From assembly GCA_910589415.1 (NCBI GenBank), contig OU342632.1:46055341-46119340 (forward strand): a stretch of 64,000 bases of DNA, in the 5' to 3' direction. Made by a program: the position numbers and the translations under genes. The notes beneath the pieces were generated by a model. That model did no database searches. It had not been told where the DNA came from and saw only the letters and a list, made by a program, of their open reading frames with translations. The DNA is from Malachius bipustulatus. Taxonomy: Eukaryota > Arthropoda > Insecta > Coleoptera > Melyridae. Shown in pieces: positions 9,992 through 20,979 of this stretch; position 1 is the stretch's first letter; each line of letters opens with the position of its first letter.

Positions 9992-12003
9992 ATGATACCA
10001 AACCACTCCTTATCGAGTAAAACAGGAATAAAGAAGAAAAAATCAATAACATCACTAGGTGGGAGGTGTTCATCAGAAGAGCCACATTTAATTTTTGGTG
10101 ATTTCAATAAACTCTGTGAAGAGAACAATTATTGTCAAATAATTCCAATTTTTATAAAGGAATCTTCTATCAGAAGATCAAAGGTGATTAATAAAAAGAA
10201 AAACAACAAACATGCCTAAAAATCATCAAACTTTTAGCTTGTAGAAGAAAATACAGCACCCTATGTGTATATCGGTTATAAGCCTTTAGAAAAAGGCATA
10301 AATTCTATTTTTTGTGCTTATGAAACAATACCGCCAGAATTATTATTAATCATGACAATTTGGATGTGCAATTTGACAACATTAACAGAATTGAGGTAAG
10401 TAAGGTCTTCTGAAATTCATCAGTGGAACTGGGATCCGTTGTTACAAACATCCTTCTCTCATTACTTGTTTTGACATCAGTAAGACATATTATTTTCGTT
10501 AAGTTCATTTATAAATTTTATTTTTTAGACTAGAATTTTGCAAGCTTGACTATATTGAAATCAACCATTTAAGTAACTTGTTGCAGCACAATAGAAACAT
10601 AGCGCTGGTCAGTGTTAATGGCAATCCCAACCATTATCAGAACTTCAACTTGCTTCTAGAAAAAAACTCTGTGACTCACCTTTCATTGAGGTTCTGTGAT
10701 ATAACGCAACTAGGAGCGAAAAACTTAGCGAAGCAGTTAACGGGAAGTCAAACTTCCCATTTACTTTACCTCAATTTATCCAGCAACTCCTTGTTTGACG
10801 AAGGAGCTCATTATATCGCCCAACTTCTAAGAGGGAACAGAACTATTAAAGCACTCAATTTGGCTGACAATAAAATAGGCGAAACTGGGTGTAAGGAAAT
10901 AATGGACTCTTTGACAAAATTTGTTTTGAATCACGATGAAATTTATATCAGAAGAAAGCGGAGATTTCAGTACTTCCAACGCAAAATGGATATGGTAGGA
11001 TTAAAAAAATGATTTCTTATTAAATTTATCAAGATCGTAGGTTCTAAACGATCATTTTTAGATGAGACTATGTAAACTATTACCTAAGAGTGATACCTTT
11101 TTACCTCCCGGTGCGAGAGAAAGTGTTAAAAAAAATCACATTCAGACAAGTAATAGTAGGGAGCTCAAAGCATCAAGCAAAAATGGTACGTGCCTTCAAG
11201 AATTAAAGAAAAGAATTATATTTATATTTTGTAGGAAACAGAAAATCTTCCAGGACGTCTATTTCCTCAGTAAAATCTGCGAATAAAATACAGCACACAA
11301 TGAAACTAATAGAGGAAGAGCTAGGCACGGACACTCATCCCTTTGTTATTGACGCTTGGGAAGAAGGAGGGCAAATTTTTTGTAGAGGAAATTTCAATCT
11401 CTCAAGTTTAAACCTGGCCTGTAAGATTATATATATATATATTTAACTCTTTCAGTTTTAACTACTGGCATTCTCAAAGCCATAAAAGACTGGACCAGGG
11501 GTGTTATCCCCGAGTTCTTACATTTCGTATCGTACGAAAGAAGCAATATAGGTTCGAATGAAACAGAAAGTTTTGTTTGAAGTTTTTTTTTTATTGTAGA
11601 CAATTTTTCTAAAATTATTCTCAACGCTTTAACCATAAACAAGCACCAGTTGAAACAATAAGGGTGACTTAAGACTTAAGTGTTAAGTGAAATAGATAAC
11701 AACTATTATTTGATCAAATTGCAATACTTTATAGATAACAATTTAACTCAAGAATCGTTACGATCAATTCTGGATGTTTTGCGGCATCAAAAAGAAGAGA
11801 ATTTGCCCTCTTTCAAGGGTTTATCCAGGATAATCGTTGAAGAAAATCATTTCAAGGAAAATAGTCCCGAGTATGCAGAGTTCCAGTTGCTTTTGAGAGG
11901 TAGCAGCAATAAGTTGAAACATATCAGCGCCTCTGTTAGAAGCGGTACTTTTAATAGGAGACACTCTGATCTTGGAAACTATAGAAGAGAATCTGTTGGT
12001 TAG
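9992..12003 (+). CDS. LRRC71: Leucine-rich repeat-containing protein 71 (axonemal LRR protein), seven coding exons
   Basis: Proposed exons: 9992-10183, 10238-10395, 10529-10994, 11062-11185, 11235-11420, 11456-11551 and 11735-12003. All junction phases agree, giving 496 aa. The ATG at 9992 is the first in frame. The N-terminal DFNKLCEENNY and SKLVEEN match the conserved LRRC71 start. Exon 3 holds the LRRs (VTHLSLRFCDIT, LLYLNLSSNSLFDEGA, IKALNLADNKIGETG) followed by the family's ELTHTE-like VLNHDEIYIRRKRR. A basic linker follows, then a late LRR (NFNLSSLNLA). The family is associated with motile-cilium axonemes; in insects that would mean sperm or chordotonal cilia (inference). Introns are very short (35 to 133 nt). 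The 3' end is less sure: a further LRR-like exon-like stretch at 11600-11657 ends in a stop and is omitted here. AATAAA at 12055-12060. Confidence 0.83.
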
Positions 12004-12834
12004 AAAATTAAGAAATAATATATCTCTCTGCTATGAATCTGTTTAATTGACAAAAATAAAAATTATTAATTTAAAAATTATTTTTCTTCCTTTTTATGGC
12101 CCAAAAGTATTGAGAAAATATTAATGTTACTCATTTTATTTTTTTATAAATTAAATTTTAAGGAATGTCTAATTTTATGTTAAAAAAATTGTTTTTTGAT
12201 TAGATACTGACTGATTCCTTCAAGGGTTGCTGAAATAAAAAAGTTTCTTGCATTATTAAAAAGATTTAGAGTAGGTTTTTTCATTTTGCATTTTGCAAAA
12301 AAGTGCCTACTTTCCTATTCTTAGACAAACCATCTGATTTCTCTCTGATTGTCGGTTTGAAGTTGGAATTGGAGTTGTTCATCATTTTTTGCTAAAACTA
12401 ACGGCTTGCGTTATAGTTCTAAACATTAACCATACTAACTATACGTACATTGTTTCTCTTTTGCTTTTCCTCTTTTCTTAATTCTGTTTTGTTTTCTTTG
12501 TTGTGTGAATTCCTCTTTTGTCAAATAATTTTCAGACAGGCATAATAATAGAGGTAGAAGTCTTCAGTTAATTTGTGTTTATTTTCCACATTTTACCTTC
12601 AACCCTCCTTCACCACATTTTTACTTGTTTTTTTCATTGTGAAAGAATTAGAAACTTTCACGAAAATAGGATACAGGCTTAGAGACTTAAATTCATAGTG
12701 GTCACCTTATACTCGGCATACCCTAATCAACGATTCTAAGCAACTACATCACGACGACAGGTCCTCCATTAAAATTCTAGACGATCAAAATACATAGATT
12801 ATCTCCGGAAATCTATAGGCTTGGGACTCCTGGG
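12004..12834. other. AT-rich spacer after LRRC71
   Basis: Contains the LRRC71 3' UTR. A T-rich region around 12460-12560 with CTCTTTTGTCAAAT resembles sequence near 21790-21830. No gene seen. Confidence 0.4.
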
Positions 12835-13375
12835 AGTTGAAATGTTACAGCGGGTATTGTAAATCATGTCGTTCATCCCCATTAAAATGAAAAATTATAT
12901 AACTGGCTTTGCCAAAATAGGATATAATTTAAAAAAAATTACGAAAGACCACTGGGACTATAATATTACCTACAAGGTACACCAGGAATAATAATTTTTT
13001 GCTAGCAACTACAGGGGCGGGTGTTTTAAATCATGTCGTTCATCCCCAATAAAATGGAAAATTAAATAACTTGATTTGCCAAAATAGGAAAATTTTGAAA
13101 AAATTACGAAACACTACTAGAATAAGTAGGTATAACCTACAGGGTACAGTTGAAATACATACTTTCTTGCAAACAACTACAGGGGCGAGTATATTTAATC
13201 ATGTCGTTCATCCCCTATAAAATGAAAAAATTATATAACTCGATTTGTCAAAATAGGTAAATTTTTAAAAAGTTACGAAAGACCACTAGAACTATTATCT
13301 ACATGGTAGGTACACCGGGAATAATTTCTTGCCTAACAACTAGAGGGGCATTTTGAATCATACCGCATTCATCTA
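12835..13375. repeat. Tandem repeat, about 168-bp unit, 3 to 4 diverged copies
   Basis: The motif TCATGTCGTTCATCCCC recurs at about 12864, 13031 and 13200, with a decayed fourth near 13360. Each unit also repeats TTGCCAAAATAGG, TTACGAAA.ACCACT and AACTACAGGGGCG. Spacing is 167-169 bp. Confidence 0.85.
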
Positions 13376-14770
13376 CACATGAACACAAATCAGTAGCTAT
13401 CAGATATTATTTCAAAGTACATTTAGTGTGCGTTCAAAAATTGTCAGCTATACTTTTTTAGTTTTTTTTTTTTAATGCATAAATATGGGAAAGTAAGTTA
13501 TTGATATTTTGCGATAAGCACAATTATTGGCAAAAGAGTTTTGCGTTTCAATAGAGCTTAGAACATCTCAGTCCTAATTTATTTTCGTATCATGATCCAA
13601 CAACCACCCCAACTTCTTTTAAAAAATATAAAATCCCCGAAAATTCTTTTTATTTTTGGAGGGGTAGAACTTTTAAATGAGGCATTTCCGGATACACCCT
13701 TGAAGGAAACTTTGTTCTTATTTTTTTGTTTGAATTCAAATTTTGATTTTTGTAGTCGAGTTACCAATGAATGTATTATAGGTACCTACCAATACCTAAA
13801 AGTTAAAGTAGGTACCTCGGTAGGTAACATACCTTAGACTAAGTATACTTAACTTAATATACATATTCAACTTTCTGATATTGAGTAAGTTATAATAAAG
13901 TTAGTTGCACGATATAAAATGAGAGAGGTTTTGGTGTTGTATAGGTAGGTAGGTAGGTAATAATCCATTTTTGATTTTTATAAACATTATCAGCATTCAG
14001 CAAAGTTCACCCGAGTTCAGCAGTTCAGCTAAATAACAACTTCAGTTTTTACCTAAGTACCTACTTGCCAATTTTAAATTACATGGAGTACCTATTTCTT
14101 TTGTTTTTGTAGGTACCTATCCTATTACGTTTTGTTACTTTTGTTCAACTTCAACATAGGTACCTACTTATTATTATTATCTTTTTATTCATTCATTATC
14201 ATCAATTATAATTTTCATTAGTTTATTGGTTATATTGTGACCTCGATTGTGACATACGGCTGGGCAAGTTTAATTGTGGTCATTTAAAATTAAATTAATA
14301 GGTATACAAAGAAATTCTTACCGGTAAGTTTTACATGGGTTGTGGAACTTTTCTACACACTAAACAAAACAAATAAATTCCTTTACAACTAAATAAATAA
14401 TAAATTAATCATTAAAATACCACACCCTGTGTGAATTGTGAATGTATGATACTCTACTCAAATTTACATTTTAGTAGTGTTAGGTATGTGAAGTGTGAAG
14501 AAAAAGAAATTAGAATAGAATGAGTCAATGAGTTAATCATCAGCTGTTTGAGTTTATTTGTAAACAGGGGCACAGGACAGGGACAGGAGCGCAGGACAGA
14601 CAGAAACAGACAAATACAATCCATAGAAGAAGACAAGCAGACAAGCTGAAAAGAAAACATTGACCTTTTTACCAGTGGCGGGTTAGGAGGGTATTTTAAA
14701 AATTGCGCTTATTTTGAAATTTAGCAAGTACCTATTAAAATTAAGAAGTAGGTACCCTTGCCCTATTATA
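13376..14770. other. Gene-free AT-rich spacer with TAGG/TACC runs
   Basis: A short tandem run of TAGG units at 13942-13959 and scattered TAGGTACCTA motifs (for example 13785-13815, 14110-14170). No coding exon or RNA gene recognised. Confidence 0.5.
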
Positions 14771-15326
14771 CAGGGTGTTCTACAAGCTCTATGACAAACT
14801 TTGACAGATGGTAGGTTGCTTGATTTTAAACATATTTTTTTTAATAAACATGGGTCCGATTCGTTTTTGTTTAGAAGTGTTACAAGCATTTAAAAAATCG
14901 TAATTTTTCAAGTTCAAGGCCCTGTAAAAGGAAAACGGTTCAAGATAGAGAAAAACGGCTTACATGTCCCTATTTTAACTTTTTATGGACTATCCTATGG
15001 TATAGAAACATTTGTACTTTCTTTGATTTTTTTAAATGTGGAAAAATCTCAGATTTTTTCAAATTTTTTATCACCCTGTATAAACATTTCATCTACATCA
15101 TTGGATAGTACATGAAAAGTTAAAATAGGGACATGTAAGCCGTTTTTCTCTATCTTGAACCGTTTTCCTTTTACAGGGCCTTGAACTTGAAAAATTACGA
15201 TTTTTTAAATGCTTGTAACTTCTAAACAAAAACGAATCGGACCCATGTTTATTAAAAAAAAATATGTTTAAAATCAAGCAACCTACCATCTGTCAAAGTT
15301 TGTCATAGAGCTTGTAGAACATCCTG
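14771..15326. mobile_element. TA-flanked foldback element, CAGGGTGTTC ends
   Basis: Left end CAGGGTGTTCTACAAG and right end CTTGTAGAACATCCTG are inverted and flanked by TA. Almost the whole 556 bp folds back on itself; the halves match for over 200 bp each. A central block (ACGGTTCAAGATAGAG, CGGCTTACATGTCCCTA) also appears in the foldbacks at 31190-31812 and 35864-36713, so the families share a core but differ at the ends. Confidence 0.85.
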
Positions 15327-15537
15327 TATTTAGTCCAGTCAAATAGTTAAGGAAACTTTAATGGTAGGTGTAGGGAACGCCACTAAAACATTATACAGCC
15401 AAGTTTCCCCCCTTGGATTCCCTAATAAGGGGTGATTACCATCTTGAATTTAAGGGATGAAATTATGTATCTCGCTAAATATCGGTTGTACGTAAAAATA
15501 AGAAAGTACTATCACAAAAATTGTTAAGGAGGATATA

Positions 15538-16391
15538 CAGTGTGTGTCACAGGCATGGTACACCCCCTTTTTTTTCTTTATTTTTTGAGATAATTTTTTG
15601 AAATTTGGTACGTCGCATATTCTCGATAGAGCGCACTTCTTAGCAGAAAATTTAATTTTTCCCGCATCCGGTTTTTCCGGAAATGTTACCAACTTTTAAT
15701 TTTTAAATGGGACATCCTATATATTATTATATTTTTGGATTCTATACATTTGTACGAATCCAACAATACCACATAAGTACCATTTTAATGTCAAATTTGT
15801 TTTTATGTGCCATGACTATTTCGTTTTACTCCAACTGGATCATCTCTAATGCTAGAAAAATCGAATTTTTGTTCAAAGTATGTACTAAATTAAGTGATTT
15901 ATGGATAAATTATGCACAGCGGAATGATTTTTTGAGCTGGATTCATTTTTTTCAAATGGTACCATATTGGTACCGAGGTACCATCTACTATAGATGATTA
16001 ATTAATAATTAATTAATAATAATTTAATTAATTAATTAAATAACGATTTCTCGACATACTCTTAATAAGGGACATTTTGGTGTACCCATTATGCATCTGT
16101 TACGAACACAACTGAAGTCATGGCACACTATAATTGAGAAATAAAAAATTAAATAAAAACAAATTGTTGGATTCGTACAAAGGTACAGAGTCCAAAAATA
16201 TAATAATATATAGGGTCTACCGTTTAAAAATTAAAAGTTGGTAACATTTCCGGAAAAACCGGATGTTGGAAAAAATTAAATTTTCTGCTAAAAAGTGCGC
16301 TCTATCGAAAATATGCGATGTACCAAATTTCGAAAAATTATCTCAAAAAAAAGAAAAAAAAAGGGGGTGTACCATGCCTGTGACACACACT
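15538..16391. mobile_element. Foldback element with CAGTGTGTGTCACAGG ends
   Basis: About 220-bp arms: 15538-15760 is reverse-complemented at 16190-16391, including TGGTACACCCCC and GGAAATGTTACCAACTTTTAAT. The left end follows TA; the right end stops at GTGACACACAC without the expected TGTA. The loop (15760-16190) includes the run of ATTAATTA repeats at about 15995-16040. A solo arm is at 9098-9205. Confidence 0.8.
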
Positions 16392-16674
16392 TTTAGGTCG
16401 CCATTTTCTTATAATTTTTGAATAAACAGTTTGTAGAAAATTCCAGATCTTTTTTAAATGCAACCATAAGTAAGGGGAAGATATGGTCGTGGTTAATAAA
16501 AAAAAACAATAAAAAGATCGATTACCTAATCGATATATTGAAAACAAGAGCCGAAAACAAAGAATAAAAAAATAAAAAGTGTCAATGTAAGCAAAAGTAA
16601 AAAACTGGACAGTTTATCGAAAAAAAAATGACGCTCCCAAGTAAGGTAGGTAGAGATTAAAAATCTTTTCAAAT

Positions 16675-16993
16675 GAGGTGTCACAAGTCCATCCTTTCAA
16701 TTGAAGGGCTCGGTGCAAAAACCAGTCAACTGCATTTTTTACTAATTTTTTAATCCAAGACTTTCAAATTTTTTTTTGATGTATCTGAGAAAAATTTATC
16801 TTTCAGTTTTTTATTAAATCACTGCCAAGTCCCAATATTTAATGGTCAATTTGGTTCGAATCAAAACTTATATTTGTCAAATAACATTTTTAGAAAGTTT
16901 TTTTTGATTTCCCACAAATTATGAAAAATGGAGTTGACTGGTTTTTGCACCGAGCCCTTCAATTTAAAAAATAGAGGTTGTGAGTGTCACCTC
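16675..16993. repeat. Foldback repeat with AGGGCTCGGTGCAAAAACC arms
   Basis: GAGGTGTCACAA at 16675 pairs with TTGTGAGTGTCACCTC ending at 16993. Inside it, the stretch from TTGAAGGGCTCGG to CCAGTCAACT pairs with AGTTGACTGG to CCGAGCCCTTCAA. A related fragment lies at about 50092-50125. Confidence 0.75.
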
Positions 16994-18013
16994 AAGGGGT
17001 TGAAGCTAGTGATGAAATTTTATGCCACCGAGTCTTAAGTTAAAGTCAAAAACCGACCTATTCAGATTTATTTTTATTATTATTTAAGCAGCTTAGTTTT
17101 GAAAATACAGGGTGTTGAAATATAAAAAATTCTAAGTGGTTAGAAGAAACAAGGTAGTATTCACATTGAAACTTATTGGTGACAATTTTTAATGCACGAA
17201 GATGAGTCTTATGAACTAAAAATTGAACAAATTTTTTTATTTCATGGTATTTTCCGAATCTCTTGTGTTCAGAAATTGCAATCGAAGTTATCATCTCTTT
17301 GTGACAAAAACTGGTAGTTGCAATTACTTCGGTGACATAATAAAATTGTAGTGTTGCTGCTTTCAGAGATATTGATAAAATTGTCAAAAAAATTACATTG
17401 GAGATATAGTCAAATGCTATGTTTAACGCTTGTGAAACATTAGAATAAATACAAGACACTTGCCCCCTTTATAGGTAGAAATCAAATTTTGGAATTTACC
17501 ACCTTTTAATTTAATCATCAATTAAAAATGCCAAATTCTACATCATCATTGTATCACAGACTACCTACTAAAAGCACAATAATTTTGAAAAATACGTTTT
17601 TTGTATAGTTGGAAATGGAGACAATGTTTAGAAACTCTACTTATAATATTGTCAGTTATTTGATTTATCAGTTAATGTTGTCCTTACCACAATAATGCTA
17701 AAAAAACTTTTGACCAACTCGTCCTATCATCCTTATTCATAAATAAATCACGATTCACGATCATATTTAACTTGTTATAATTTTGTATTCTTAATGACTT
17801 CCATCCCTCTGAGCTTTTAACCAATTAAATTTTAATACACAAATTTTTTTAAATGATATTTATAATTGTAATTCATTTATTTACGAACCATTATTCCAAG
17901 GTGCTGAAAAAATTGACTAAATTTATTTTTAGGTTTACCTAACCACTGAACGAAACTAAGCACCTACTGCTTATTGTACTTACTTATAATTGCTTCAAGC
18001 GCCTTAATTCCAA
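16994..18013. other. AT-rich spacer upstream of GGACT
   Basis: A single CAGGGTGTTG half-end at 17108 hints at a decayed foldback. No matching opposite end or coding exon was found. The stretch directly before 18014 should contain the GGACT promoter and 5' UTR. Confidence 0.4.
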
Positions 18014-18621
18014 ATGTCGAGTGATAAAAACAAAGTCTTTGTATATGGTACTTTAAAAAAAGGTGAACCTAACCATTACTGGTTTTCAAAAGATAATGGC
18101 ACTTCTACTTTTATCTGTAACGCAGAAACAATCGAAAAATACCCTCTAATTATTGGTACTAAATACAATATTCCATTTTTATTGTACAATCCAGGTAACG
18201 TACCTATTTTCCCAAAATTTTGCATCATATATTTTGTTCTGCATCCTTTCTACGCAGCTAATTTTAAATGAAATAATAGTTGATTATGTTAATATTGTAA
18301 AATTTTTATTCAGGAACTGGCCATAAAGTCAAAGGAGAAGTGTACGAAGTCGATGAAATCACCTTTAAGAATCTGGATATTTTAGAAGACCATCCAGACT
18401 TCTACATACGAGAAGAAGATGAGGTCGAATCAACCGACGGTCAAAAACACAAAGTCTGGATATACTTCATCAAAAATTTCAAGCCCGAATTATTAAATAA
18501 AACACTCTATGCGACTTACACCAATAATAATCGTGAAGGGCTCAGATATGTTGAAAGGTACCTTAGAATAAAAAACTATAATCACAAGCTCGACATATTT
18601 GATACTAATAAACTCAGTTGA
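18014..18621 (+). CDS. GGACT: Gamma-glutamylaminecyclotransferase, two exons
   Basis: Exons 18014-18194 and 18314-18621 join through split codon G|GA; 489 nt, 162 aa. The intron is 119 nt. Near the N-terminus is VFVYGTLKKGEPNH (residues about 8-21), the substrate-binding YGTL signature of the gamma-glutamylcyclotransferase fold. NIPFLLYNPGTGH, VKGEVYEVD and LDILEDHPDFY follow in the family order; the Glu in ILED lies where the catalytic Glu is expected. LRYVERYL is near the end. Human GGACT (153 aa) releases 5-oxoproline from gamma-glutamyl-lysine cross-link fragments. Drosophila relatives include the Tina-1 / AIG2-like group, so the exact substrate is an inference. Start chosen as the first ATG, giving full family length. 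Confidence 0.92.
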
Positions 18622-19209
18622 TTAATTTTCAGTGAGAATTCAACAATTGAAGACTTGCATAATGAACTTTCATAAATGCTTCTGTATTTAAATTTGTATA
18701 AAGCTCAAGATTCCTCGACTCTCTTCCTTAATAATTGTTTTGATCAAAACGAGGCGAATATCTTCAAGCAGTCAGGAGTTATTATTAATGTTGAAAAGAA
18801 CATTTTTCGATTATACTTGTTGATACTGCAGTACAGCTATTTATTGTCTATTATTTTATATTTTAAGCCCTTGTCAAGTTTAGGTTCCTAACTCACCTAT
18901 TTTACAATGTCTCAGATATAAAGTGCAAGTACTGGGTCTCTGTACAGACAATAAATGGCCCAATACGATTATGTTGAATAGTGAACCTTCAACCGTGGGA
19001 AAATTGTTAGGCTCTTAATGAGTTACCACAGATACCTACTTCATTGTCGATATTGTTACAAACAATCCCATTGAAACAATTACCATAGAAACTATCTATT
19101 GCAATTTGTCTATGTATACTCGTATCAATATTTCTTCTTTTCTGAGGGTTTTCCCTTGAAAATTCAATACTTTTGATATAGATGCTATTGCAGTATCAAA
19201 GACAATATA
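18622..19209. other. GGACT 3' UTR and spacer
   Basis: A 71-codon frame at 18676-18891 is AT-rich with no family resemblance, and is probably 3' UTR. Nothing else recognised. Confidence 0.4.
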
Positions 19210-19968
19210 CAGGGTGATTCAAAATTCAGTGCAAAGATTTTAAGGGCTTATTTACCAGCCAAAAATAAGAAAAAATTTTCATATAATCGTATGTCCTAAC
19301 TTGCTTCGTTTTCTAGATACAGGGTGTAAAATTTTGAAAAAAAAACATCGATTTTTTATTAATTACTCAAAAACCTTTAAGCCGATTTAAATAAAATTTG
19401 GTAGGCTTATTTGTCGTTATAAGGAACTTCCTTTGATGGGAATAACATGAATTTATTAATTCCAGTGGCGTCTTAGGGGGCTACCTACTTGAAACTTACA
19501 GGTAAAATTATGGTACGCCACTGCTCTTTTGACAGTTTATATTTTTTTGTAGGTTAAGCGGTCAATAATGTAACTTTCTTACCTCCTGAGCTTTACTCGT
19601 ATCTAGCTTTGTTTCCAAGAAAAAAATCAAAATCTGTGCCAGGCTCTATTAAAGCAAGTAATAAATTCACATCGATTATTGAGATTCATTTAATTTGATT
19701 CAGGTAGCCCCCTGAGACGCCACTGGAATTAATAAATTCATGTTATGCCCATCAAAGCCCTTGTGACAACAAATAAGCCTATAAAATTTTATTTAAATCG
19801 CCTGAAAAGTTTTTGAGAAATTGATAAAAATCGATTTTTTTCAAAATTTTACACCCTGTATCTAGAAAACGAAGCAAGTTAGGACATACGATTATATGAA
19901 AAAAACTTCTTATTTTTGGCTGGTTAATACGGCTTTAAAATCTATGCACTGAATTTTGAATCACCCTG
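19210..19968. mobile_element. TA-flanked foldback element, CAGGGTGATTC ends
   Basis: CAGGGTGATTCAAAATTCAG at 19210 is inverted at 19968, with TA on each side. Arms match along most of the 759 bp, including ATTAATTCCAGTGGCGTCT near 19460 and its complement near 19715. Only about 170 bp in the centre is unpaired. Confidence 0.88.
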
Positions 19969-20979
19969 TATTAATAAAACCTTATTTTTTCTTTTTCAAA
20001 TAATTAATTTAATGTAAATTTTAACTAATTATTATTATTAATTAAATTATTACTTTTAAAAGTAGGTATTAGAAATTATATGGAAAATTATTAGATACTT
20101 ACTTTTTGAATTCTGTCTTATATTAGACACTGACTACACTTTGTTCCTAATAATTTAATTAATGTAAATGTACAAAATATAGAAAAATTTAAAGGAGGAA
20201 AAGGACATCAAAAAAGTTGCATCCTACATAAATGAATAAAAAAAACTCAAGTGTTACTCATTGATTAGTGAAAAATATCATTATTTGTACAATAATTAAT
20301 TTTAAACAGAAAATGCAGTACTAATTTTATTTCTTTATTTATAGGGACTTAAATTAACTTGAGAAATTAGTTTTAAGCACTAGACAAAATATAAAGACCT
20401 TTGGAACAATAAATACATCTTTCTTATTCTTGCTATTTGATACTTTTGAAGGGGTGGCTGATGGCTCTAAAGTGTAGTGTTTAATAGCGTACTAAAATTT
20501 AAAAAGTTAGACTAAATATAATAAAAGTTTCTCTCCATTTTATAAATTTATTTAAAACCCCAATTTTACTTGTGACATTTAATTTTACACACCAAATAAA
20601 ACCAGTGAAACAATTTTGATTGTTTATTTTATTTATAAAAAATCTAGTCCACTCAATGGAAATCAGAACAGAAATTTATGTTAGACTGATTTGTACAAGA
20701 TTGATAAATAATATTGGAAGAATAAAATGGATTACAGAACATAAATATTATTTGACTTGTATAATTATTATTAATGATATAAATATCAACAAAATTTATT
20801 CTAAGATTATGATCTGTCTGTATATCAGGCCTCTAGTATTTATAATATTATTCATGATGCAAACAATGTAGAAATAAAAAAAAGGTCATAGATTTCAAGT
20901 TACATTATGTGCTACAAAATGAAATTTTTAATTAGGTCCAGGGCACAATTCAAACACATCTATCAAAATTATAATTACA
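19969..20979. other. Spacer between foldback and CDV3, including CDV3 3' UTR
   Basis: AT-rich. On the minus strand, AATAAA-type signals (TTTATT on plus) at 20623-20628 would end a CDV3 3' UTR of about 350 nt. The 83-codon plus-strand frame at 20620-20871 has no recognisable features. Confidence 0.45.

Noticed and set aside
15707..15997. 96-codon plus-strand frame
   Set aside because: It sits across the arm and loop of the 15538-16391 foldback and has AT-driven composition with no motif.
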